From: Dallia pectoralis
Lineage: Eukaryota; Chordata; Actinopteri; Esociformes; Umbridae
Assembly (NCBI GenBank): GCA_029465975.1
Contig: CM055730.1
Location: 7,243,758-7,307,757 of the forward strand
Direction of reading: 5' to 3'
DNA length: 64,000 nt
Shown here: one piece after another, positions 27,001-39,000 of the stretch
How positions within the stretch are numbered: position 1 is the first letter of the stretch
Layout: each line of letters begins with the position of its first letter
The notes under the pieces: generated by a model
Told to the model about the DNA's origin: nothing
What the model saw: only the letters and a program-made list of their open reading frames with translations
Databases searched by the model: none
Position numbers and translations under genes: made by a program

Positions 27001-30000
27001 GAAATATGCTGTTCAGTAGCACTGGAGATATGAAGACCTCTAGTTTGCCCAATAGTCCAGAAAGGGCTGTTATTTCCCGCTTCAGTGAGGATAAATCCAA
27101 ACAGCAGACTAAGACATGGATAGAAAACTCCACCTCCTCTATTGTGAGCTCTGTTAGGTTGAAGTTTGAATCAGAGACACAAAAACAAGGTAACACTAGT
27201 TCTCATGCAGCACAGTCGAAGCCCCAAGACAAAAAGCTGCAGGAGAGCAAGCTACCAGTGTATCAACAGTTTACTGGAGGGAAAAAAGTTAATGGGTCTG
27301 AAGAGAAAGGAAGTCCTACTATAAATAGCCCAGAGAAACCCATAGGGCCAGCCCCAAAACACACTGGAAGTGATAAAGAATCAGAGACCACATCCTTGGT
27401 GAGCCAGGAGGGTCAGGGCACAATGAAAATCAGTAAGAGTTTATCGGGACAAACATTGCATACTCAGGACGCACTAAATGAAAAAAACTGTAAAATTGAA
27501 AAATCTAAAAGTGAGTTGCCATCCAAACAGACGGCATCTAGTACTGCTAATAGGACTGTTAATTCTGAACATATTTCTAAAGACAATGGTGACCCAATTA
27601 ACAAGAATCTTAGAAAAAAGACAGAATCCCAGATTCCAGTCAGGAGTGTGTTTAGCCACTCAGACAGCTATCAGTCAAAGAAAGCAAAACAAGATACGCT
27701 AACTAATCCACCTGAAAAGACATCACAAATTCCCTTGCTTACTAAGACCAAAACGCAGATCAGCCCAGTTACTAGCCCAACAAAAGCGGAAGAGGTAACA
27801 AACACAACTCTAGAAATGTTAGACAATGCTCCGGAAGATTCCAACTCAAATAATGTGTGTGACACCAGAGAAACGCAGGAGAGATTGGCACCAGATAAAA
27901 CGTCAAACTTTAAAGGCGTCAAAACATTACCAGTCTATGTGAGTGTTCAGGTGGGTAGGCAGGGGGAGAGGGAGGGCAGAGGAGGAGTGCCGTTCAAACC
28001 GAAACAGCAACCATCGCCTCAGGCCAGTCCTGATGATGACACGCTAGAGCAGGTGTCTTTTATAGACAGCTCCGGCAAGAGTCCCCTCACCCCAGAGACG
28101 CCCAGCTCCGAGGAGGTCAGCTACGACCTCACCTCCAGAACACCCGATTCCGTCCGGGGTTTTACGCCCTTTCAGCCCAGCCCCATCCCAGAGGTCTCAG
28201 AAGACTCGTCAGAGGAGGAGCAAGGCCAGGCCTTCTCCTTCAAGGACTCCCCATCAGAGAGATCTAATGTCACAGCAGCTGACCTTAAGAATGGAAACCA
28301 GGAGGCTGGACAGACACCTAAAGACAAAGGTGTAGCGTACATTCAGTTTCCTCCTCCACCGCCCCTGGACTCGGAGCAGTCTAGTCCTGAGAAAAAGGGT
28401 TCTTGTGGATCGTCTGAGGCAGAGACGGAAATGATGGAGGTGAACCTTCAGGAGGAGAATAATAAAAAGCACCTAACAGAGCCCATCATCAGAGTTCAGC
28501 CTCCTTCCCCAGTTCCCCCCGGAGCTGAAGACAGTGACTCCAGTGACGATGAGTCTGTCTTTCGGCCCATTTCCATCAAGAAGTACACCTTTAAGATCCC
28601 AGAGGAACAGGAAGAGCTGGATAAGAAAGTGTCCAAATCAAAAAAGCATGACAAGAACGGAAACAGCAAAGAGCTAGGAACTAATGGTGCAGCCAAAACA
28701 GATGAGTATGACTCCGAACAGAATGGAAATGATCAGTCTTTATCGGACTGTTCCATCGCCACGACAGCAGAGTTTTCTCACGACACTGATGCTACTGAGA
28801 TAGACTCCCTAGATGGATACGACATGCAGGATGAGGATGACGGACTGTGCGAGACAGAGTCCAAACCGTTTGGCCTGCTGGAAAACAGGAAGGACGTTTG
28901 GGCCTCAGAGACCAGCACCAGGTCCTGCGACCGCTCCTTCAGCCAGACCAAACTTGAGGTCATTGAAGAGGAGAAAACGCCAGAGGAGGAGTGCCGGAAG
29001 GCTCAAAGCGTTCCGGTTGATATAAAAACCGACGGAGCCAGCAGTCAGGATCAGAAAGACAAAGAAGGCTTTTCTGATACGTACTTTAGTTACAAGCTAG
29101 AGGAGGCGTTTGATTCTCCGTTTAAAACGGTTGCTACAAAAGGCCTGGACTTTGATCCCTGGTCCAGTCGAGGTGGGGACGAGGAAGTGGTTGATGCCCG
29201 AATTAAAGACGATGAACCTAAGCCGTTTGGGCTGGCGGCTGACGACAGGTCTCAGGCCTCAACCGCAGACACGACCCCCGCCAGAACCCCAACCGATGAT
29301 AGTACCACGCCAACTAGCGAGCCTAACCCGTTCCCCTTCCATGAAGGGAAGATGTTTGAGATGACTCGCAGTGGTGCAATTGACATGAGCAGGCGGGATG
29401 TGGTGGAGGAGAGGCTGCAGTTCTTTCAGATTGGTGAGCATAACTGTGCTGTGAGGTCAGGCCGTTATAGGGGCGGTGTCAGTCGGTCAGGGGGAGGTGC
29501 TTCACAGACCCAGAGAAATAGCCTAGAGACCTCTGATGAGGCCCCTGTTAGACCAGATCCTGACCGGCTAGAGGCTTCTGCTAAACAAACCTCTGACTGG
29601 ATAAATGCCAATAATTTGGCGACTCTTAGGTCTGCGCCTAACTGGCTAGAGGCCGCTAATGAATCCCCTCCAGAATACCAAACCCCTGACTGTGTCTTTC
29701 AGACCATTACCCCTGGCAGTACCATACATAGCTGCACACCAGACCCTGGCATTCAGAGTACCACACCAGCCCCTGGCATTCAGAGTACTACACCAGCCCC
29801 TGGCATTCAGAGTACCACACCAGCCCATCGCATTCAGAGTACCACACCAGCCCATCGCATTCAGAGTACCACACCAGCCCCTGGCATTCAGAGTACCACA
29901 CCAGCCCCTGGCATTCAGAGTACCACACCAGCCCCTGGCATTCAGAGTACTACACCAGCCCCTGGCATTCAGAGTACTACACCAGCCCCTGGCATTCAGA

Positions 30001-33000
30001 GTACCACACCAGCCCATCGCATTCAGAGTACCACACCAGCCCCTGGCATTCAGAGTACCACACCAGCCCCTGGCATTCAGAGTACCACTGTCTGCTTGGA
30101 CAGGTCCAAAAGACTCAGATCAACACACTCGGCTTCCAATGTTGACTTTAAATTCTCCACCTTTAAAATTGCGTCCAAGACGCAAACAACGGATTCTGAC
30201 GATATTAAGTCTGTTCCCTTATTTTGTTCCCAACGGACAGAGGTAGACTGTAGTAGAGAGAGCCAGATGCATCAGAGCCCAGACTGTAGTGCAGCGCCCC
30301 CGCTGGAGACCACAGGAAACATCAATAACAACAGCAACCCACCAGAGTTGTCCCCTAACCGTCATGCAAACTTCACTCAGCCTGGTAGTAGCATAGTATT
30401 TAGCCTGTTGACCACATCAGAGCCCACACTACAGCAGGTCAGTAGGGTGGAGGCAGCCTTCAGCAGATTAGAGGAGAGCTCTGTTAAAGAGAGCTATGTC
30501 TCTACCCAGAGTCCAGCAGTAACTAACCCAGCACCCAAGAAGGAACAGGTGAACATAACCAGGTCCAGGTTACCAGTTAAAGCACCAAAAACTAAAAGAT
30601 GCAGTGAAAGACTTCCTGTGCCAGGGCAGAACGTTAAACATGTAGTTGGACACTGCATAGCTAAGAAAAGACTGGATCCTTTTCCTAACAATAAACCAAA
30701 GTGTAGAATTCCAGTAAAAGCAGAGGAGAAAGTATCTTCTTCAGTAGAACTGACCCAGAGTCATAGTTGTAGAAGGCCGGTTGTAAAGGATAGCAGAACA
30801 GGCCCAGTGTCAGGTATTTCACCAGGTAAACTGAGTTCAGGTGTATCTCAACACAAGTCAGGTGTAGCTCCTAGTACAATTTCAGCTAGCAACACGGCAA
30901 GACAGATCACATGTTTAACATCAACAAATCCCGGTGGTATAAATAAATCCGTTACCAGCGAGAGAGTTGTGGATCCTGTTTTCAATGAAGAGCAACAGAT
31001 TCAGGTGAAGTTAACAGACGATGAAGACAGCTCGCCCAGGAACACGTCGATATCAGACGCCTCTCATTCCTCCTCCGTCAGTACATCCAGAACCAGTAAC
31101 TCATCCCGAACCAGTACCTCATCCAGCACCTATACCTCATCCCGAACCAATACCACAACCAGGTCTGCTAGAGACGTGAGAGCTGAGGTTGAGCAGGCCG
31201 ACAGAGAGAGGAGGAGGTTAAAGGACAGGCGGAGGAGCAGTAGGCCGACTGCAGGACAGGAGAAGGAAGGCAGTCAGGTTGCTGGGTCCAACATGGCCCC
31301 CGTCACGGAGATCGAGCCTAGTTTGTAAAACTTTACACTTGTTGATCTTTAGTGCATGAGCCGTTGTGGTTGCCTGTGGCGTGACTCGACTGTCATTCTG
31401 TCATTGTCATCTCTGTGTCCAATTAGAGAATTTCTCAAAGTCCAGGAAGAATTCATATTCCTCTTAACCAGTTTTGGGAGAATTCTGACCTGCCCAACTA
31501 AACTTATCTCTAGAACATGTGGAACACTGTATCAGAATATCAGATGACTAGTCCCTAGACCATGTAGAACACTGTATTAGAATATCAGATGACTAGTCCC
31601 TAGAACATGTGGAACACTGTATCAGAATATCAGATGACTGGTCCCAGGGTCACATGAAACCATATTTATAAGGGCCAAAGTGATACAGAGTATCAGATTA
31701 TTCAAACTCAGTATTAGTCTGCCAGGTTAACACGACACCATATAAATACAGGTTACCAGGGTACACTTTACACCCCGCTCCCTCCTCCAGCCGACACAGG
31801 TGCACAGGTTACTGGCATGTTAATTTTCATTTCACGTTTGGCCTCGAGCACCAAGCTATACATTAGATTAAGAGACATGAATTGTGTCGGTGTTGTTTTG
31901 TCTGTTTGGTTTTGTTTCTGGTGAATTGTTTTTCCTGTGAGGGTTTGATTGCTTGTTAGACCAGCTGGTGATCTTAACATTGCAACTAAACAGCAATACT
32001 AGTGGGTAATGGTAAATGTCTGCAAGCCCTTTTCGTGCCATTGGATCCTCACAAATTCAAAGTTTTCTAATCTGGCTGCATTCTAAAAACACTTTCGGCT
32101 CCTCCAAAAAGTTCTGTCTGCACTACTCGGTTCGAAGACTGAATCTGATCCAACCTGATTAGGAGGATATGTCACGAGAAGGGTTTGATGTGTTCATTAA
32201 TACACAGTGCAAGATGATAACATGATTACATGATGTCGTCTGACCCCCTCCCCCATCTAGGCCCCCAGAGTCCCTGCGAGAGAACGGACCTGCGCATGGC
32301 CATAGTGGCAGATCATCTCGGCCTGAGCTGGACGGGTGAGAAACCCACATACATACATACAGGTCTATAGACTGGTGAGAAAGGACTTGTCTCCCCCTGG
32401 AGGTCAGCAGTATAACCGCAGTCTCTCTCACTATTATAAACTGCCGCGACGTAATATGCCAAACACACACACCATCACACACTGACTAGAAAACATATCC
32501 GAATAAACATATCCGAGTAAACATTCGAATAAACGTCAACCAATGACGTCAAGGATGACTGAGCTGTTTTTTCCCATCAGACAGGGATAATTATCAGGAA
32601 AGAGAGGGGAGTGCCAGCGGCAGAGTGCCAGCAGCAGAGTGGCCAGCCCAGCCCTGCTAGCCTCTCCTCTCCACCCCTCATCCGCACTGCAGCATTACGT
32701 ACATCTCCTTCTCGGGGCCGAGGAGACTAATCAATGTATTATATCTGTGTCTGTTTCAGAGCTGGCAAGGGAAATGGATTTCTCCGTAGCCGAGATCAAT
32801 CACATCCGTGTCGACAACCCCAACTCGCTTACTGCTCAGAGTTTCATGCTTTTAAAGAAATGGGTTAGCAGGGATGGCCAAAATGCCACAAGTAGGTGTC
32901 CTATTTCTTCCCTAAATAATGACCGTGCATTATGTAGTGCTTCAGTACTGAAACATGAATCGGAAGCAGGCGCACTACACAGGGAAGCCGAGCTCAGAGC

Positions 33001-36000
33001 TTAACACAGAACGGACACTACATTCTGTGGCCAGGTTGGCAGGACACCAGCACTGTGTGTGAATTCAGAGACTGTTGCTATGGATACTGCCCCACCCTGT
33101 ATAGAATGTGGTTAAGGTTACTGCTCACCCTAGTCTATTTTTTTTTGTCGTCGGTAAGATAACTCCTGTTTACGCAGGTAACATATTTTAACAGAGATTA
33201 CTTATGCCATAACACTGATATCTCCTGTTGAATAAAATAACCCCTGTTATCAAAGGATACACCTGTGTATTACCTGTTATAACACGGACAACACCTGTAT
33301 GACACCTGTATAACACCTGTATAACACCTGAATAACACCTGTATAACACCACATTCCTGTTATATCACACACATAACACCTGTTATAACAAATAAACCAC
33401 TGTTAACACAGACAGCTCCTGTAAACACATAGAACTACTGATATAACAAAGATTACTACTGTTATAACACAGATCACTACCGTTATAACACAGATTACTA
33501 CCATTATAACACAGATTACTACTGTAATAACACAGATTACTACCGTTATAACACATAGTTGTTGGTCGTTGTTTGTTTAATAATCTGATCTATTTCTCTC
33601 TTGATGTAGCGGATGCCCTAACAGAGGTCCTGACTAAGATCAATCGGATGGATATTGTGACAATGCTGGAAGGGCCAATATTTGACTATGGTAACATTTC
33701 AGGCACAAGATGTTTTGCAGATGATAACGCAGTTTTCCTGGATCAGAGTGATGGTAAAGTTTAGCCCCATCTAGCCGAACTCTGTCTCTCTCTTTTACCT
33801 TTCCTTTACACAGAACCAGCCAGTCTGAAGTAGAGCACAGAGCCAACCAGGCATACCTAGTCAAACACAGATAGACTAGATTTGTATAATTATGACAGAC
33901 GGTGATGCCTAATATTTAAGATAACCCCCTGAAATCAAAACTGATACTTTTCACAGCTTTTCTAACAATGCCTTGGGTTTTTCCAGTCAGAGGGCTTACA
34001 ACTGAACCACTGAATGTGTGACTATTTTGATGTGTGGACCGGGAAAGAGCATGCTGCTTAGAAAAACTGTATTTGAATGTCTATAAGTATAAAATAGCAA
34101 GCTGTTTAACAAGCCTGTGGGAAATCAAATCTCTAACCAATTTGATTTATAACTTCCTCTTTTTAAAATGACCAGTATTACATGTATTACAATTTTGAAA
34201 AGGGTAAAAGTGCAATATATGTGTAATTTTGTGTCATATTTTTATGGCAATCACTGCTGGTACTTTCCAAAATTACTGTTGTAAAATTCTCAATTTATGG
34301 CTGCTACACTGCAATCTGACAGCTTCTGATCTTTTTTAAGATATCGATGAGATCAAAGTTATTAAATTCGAATTAGTTAAATATTTGGTTGGTATTTGAT
34401 TCCTTAATCATTATAATGGTATCAAATTTGTTTGGTATTTGATAACTTAATCACTATTTCACACATATTTAAATACATGAATTGCATGTTTGCTTTACAT
34501 TATATGGAATAGTATAGTTCTTGTGTTTGAAAGCTGTGTGCTAATATAGCTAATTATATAACTAATACTGCGTACTGTTTTTGCAGCTGGTGGCACGGAT
34601 AGATGTGGCTTTAAAAAAACTCTGCTTGTAAGATGGCTGCTAGGTCTGCTTACTCTCTTAGCTAGCTGCCTCTGGATCCTCTGAGCCTTCCCAGTTACAT
34701 AACATCTTCCTCTGCTGAACCAGACCACTGCTGATCTAACACCTGCCTCGCTCTCTGCTGACACCTTCAGCTCAACATGTACTATGTCAATAGTGCTGCT
34801 AACAATGCTAGCCTAGCATTTAGCTTATACCACAAGGCTAATGCTAGGCTTTTTTGCAAACGCTAGGATCGCTAGCTCTTTTCTTCAACTGTAGCTACAT
34901 TAACATTTCATCGTCATCCAGTAGTTTCATTCACTTTCATCTGTCCTGTCTGGATTTTTTTACTCATTATCTGAACTATTTATATTGTGATATTTCCTAG
35001 TTTGCTTGCTGCTATACTTTCTTCTGCACCCCTAAACTGACCTCTTCGTATTCTGTATCTATTCAAACTATTGATGTATTCTCTTATAGTGGTACAGAAT
35101 GATAGAGCTAAAGAATTATAGAGCATTGAACTATACAGGTATAGGCTATAACTATTGAAGTCTGTTTATCTTATCTTACTTTCTTATGGGTACATTTTTT
35201 CCTGTATTAAAAAATGGATACGATTACAATTTGCCCTTGCAACTAACCATATCCAGGCCTGACATGCATCCCAAAAGGCAATGTCCATAACTGTCAGGCT
35301 CAAGGCAAAAATCAATGATCTTTGGGCTAAGAGAATATTTAACCACCAGGCTAAAAGCTAAAAAGGTTGTGTCACTGTTGTAATGCTAAGTGCTATGCTG
35401 GAAGCTAACAGTTTTGGGCCAATGTCTGTCTGTTTATGAGAGTAAGTGAAATATGTAAACAGAACTTCCTTATGACCTTTCATACCATTCCTCCGGTACT
35501 GCTAAGTCTCTGTCCTGTCCTGAGGAACATCCTGGGCTTTCTGGTCTGGTCTGTTGTTGTTGTGGTGGTCATGTTGTTGTGCGCCCTAAGGGTTAGTGTG
35601 TGTCGTTTCATCGGTTGCGTTGTCATTTTACCACCTTGTCGTGTTGTTCCCTGTCCATCTCAGTCCCGCTGTGTTGTTCTGTTGTTATCTCATTCAGGTT
35701 ACAGTAACATCGAACTGGAGATGCAGACCCCAACCCCGCTGCACAGCAACCGTTTCTTTAGCGACGACTATAGTCTCGACTCCCCAGTTAGAACGCCCTC
35801 TAGACCATGTGACCTTTCGCTCATTCACACCACCAGCGTCTCAAACCCAGCGGCGAACACACAGCCTCCCACCATGGTGGTAGAGGAAGACACCTCTGGA
35901 CCGTTAGAGTCCCAGGTTGCCAGGGAGGCGGCCGGAGGTGGAACATCCGCTGGAGACGGCACAGGGGTTAGCAGAGGGTCAGTGGCATCATATGAGCCCC

Positions 36001-39000
36001 GTGACAGGGAGGAGGGGGTGAGCAAGAAGGATGTCTTTGGAACGATGACGCATCAGACTGAGCTTCCACGTGAGGTGGAAAGGGATGATGAGTGGATGGC
36101 TACCTCTGGAGGAGACGCACCAGAGGCTCTCTGCTCTGGGTCGGTTTGGCTCGCGCACGGTGGAAAGGGTGTTTGTCTTGCGCAACAGGCTCTGGGAGGA
36201 GAACGTGGTGTGTCTGGTTCTCCTGAGGAAGAGGAAGAGATGAGCCAGGAGAAGTTAAAGTCTCTGTTGGAAGAGATGGCACTGGAGGGAGGCTCGGATG
36301 ATGAGGAGATGACAGAGGATAGGATAAATGCCATCTTGTCTCAGGTGCGGCAGGCAGACAAAGATATGATGTCATCACCTGCAGGTTGGCTGACGTCCAG
36401 CGGCAACATGGAACCTCCCACACCAGGTCGCAGTTGGAGTGCTGAAGGTGTGGACCGTCAGGGGACCAGGTAAAAGCTGCTGCTGTACAAAAGAAATTAC
36501 TCTGTCATTCCCTTTTTTGGCAGCTTAGTCATGACAATTTTTTAACGTATTTTAAGACAGCATTGAGTCTTCAATAGCACACACGGTATGTAGGTTCCTA
36601 AACCCCTGCCTCCTCTTATATCCCCATCGCCCTGTCTCCCCTGTCTCTTAGCCCTGCCAACTCAGTGGACTCTCTGACCAAGTCACCCGACCAGGCAGCA
36701 GCAGCATCCAATGGGGCGAAAGGTCACGCACAGGGCGAGTTGGAGGGTGAGAAGAGGGTGTCAGCGTCACAGGCAGGGCAGGAAGAGAGAAAGGCCACGC
36801 GGCAGGACACCACAGCAGGACCAAGCAGCAGGGAGCCAAAAGCAGGAGAACAGGAGAGGCAACAGGTAAACTGCCCATCACTAAACACATATACTGTTTC
36901 TACTCAGGACTCATCTACACATGTAAGCTAGGATTTGTAAACAGGGTTCAAGTAACTCAGAAATTGTGAGTATGGTTTAATTCAGTTAGTATCTGTTATT
37001 TCTATTTCGGATTTGTAACTAGGATTTTTATCAGAATCAGAAAGTGTTTTATTCGCCAAGTGGGTTTTCACGAAACAAGGAATTTCTGCAACATTTAATT
37101 CACACATTGAAGGACAACTAGTAACAATAGGAACAATGTGAACAATATGAACAATATCAACAATACAAGCAAGAGGGACCCATACCTAGCTAGAATATAC
37201 AGGGTTCAAATATAATATGTAGTTTGATTATGCAATTGGGCAAATGTGCAATGTTGGTTAGAGTTCAGATGACCTTTAGAGATGTCCTTTGAGATTGATA
37301 CGAACAATAGGAATAATACCAACAATACTAACTATACGAACAATAGGAATAATACCAACAATACTAACTATAAGAACAATAGGAATAATACCAACATTAC
37401 TAACTATACGAACAATAGGAATAATACCAACAATACTAACAATACGAACAATAGGAATAATACCAACATTACTAACTATACGAACAATAGGAATAATACC
37501 AACAATACTAACAATACGAACAATAGGAATAATACCAACAATACGAACAATAGGAATAATACCAACAATACTAACTATACGAACAATAGGAATAATACAA
37601 ACAATACTAACTATACGAACAATAGGAATAATGCCAACATTACTAACTATACGAACAATAGGAATAATGCCAACATTACTAACTATACGAACAATAGGAA
37701 TAATACCAACAATACTAACAATACGAACAATAGGAATATTACTAACAATACGAACAATAGGAATAATACCTACATTACTAACTATACGAACAATAGGAAT
37801 AATACCAATACAATACTAAATAATGCCAACATTACTAACTATACGAACAATAGGAATAATACCAACAATACTAACTATACGAACAATAGGAATAATACAA
37901 ACAATACTAACTATACAAACAATAGGAATAATACCAACAATACTAACTACACAAACAATGCGAACAAAGAGAACAAGAGAGACCGGCATAATAGGTTACT
38001 ATCTATAACACCAGAAGCTCGGTGAACAGGAAGAGGTGGATGTAGTAATAAAACCTAACCTATATTGCTTCATCAGGAGGCTGAAAGTAGTAAGGAGTCC
38101 AGCTCTGATGAGGAACGGACTGTTACCACAAAGGTGTACCGACGGAGGGTCGTTCTGAAGGTATCTGTGTGCTGGTGTCACTGAGTGCTAGCTGGACCCA
38201 GTACGGCCTTTATTGTGACAGCCTGTGCTACGTGTCTGTGTGGGGCCTGAGCCTGTCTGTTTGTTTGGGCCTCTGCCTGTCTGGGCCCGTCGGTCTGTAA
38301 GCGGGAAGGTACAGTGTGACACAGACAAACAGGCTGTGTCTACAACTAACTTTGCTGCTTTGGCACCAGGGAATCCAAAAAACCCAATACTGTTGTCTTT
38401 CTCTTTCTTAATTAACTGCTCCCAGCTGTATGTAGTATTGCTGTCTGATATATTGTTGTCTGCAGCTATCTGTAGTATAGCTGTCTGTAGCTGTTTGTAG
38501 TATCGCTGTCTGTAGGATAACTGTCTGCAGTAAAACTGTCTTTAGTAAAACTGTCAGCTGTCTGTAGTATAGCTATCTGTATCTGTCTGATTGGCTAGCA
38601 GTGTATAGCTGTCTGCAGCTATCTGTAGTATAGCTATCTGTAGTATAGCTGTCTGTAGTATAGCTGTCTGTAGAATAGTCATCTGTAGAATAGCTGTCTG
38701 TAGTATAGCTGTCTGTAGTATAGCTGTCTGTAGTATAGCTGTCTGTAATATAGCTGTCTGTAGAATAGCTGCCTGTAGAATAGCTGTCTGTAGTATAGCT
38801 GTCTGTAGTATAGCTGTCTGTAGTATAGCTGTCTGTAATATAGCTGTCTGTAGAATAGCTGCCTGTAGAATAGCTGTCTGTAGTATAGCTGTCTGCAGCT
38901 TTTTTGTTTTATAGCTGTCTGTAGTATAGCTTTTTGCAGTATAGCTGTCTGAAGTAAAGCTGTCTGTAGTATAGCTGTTTGCTTTGGGTTGAGCTACTAG

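Noticed and set aside
35436..35697. N-terminal extension of the 345-codon frame
   Set aside because: The conserved ankyrin sequence begins at the acceptor before 35698; upstream codons are hydrophobic intron sequence.
37282..38025. Asn-rich 247-codon frame
   Set aside because: Translation of the 36-bp array inside an ank3 intron; no acceptor in phase and no conserved sequence.
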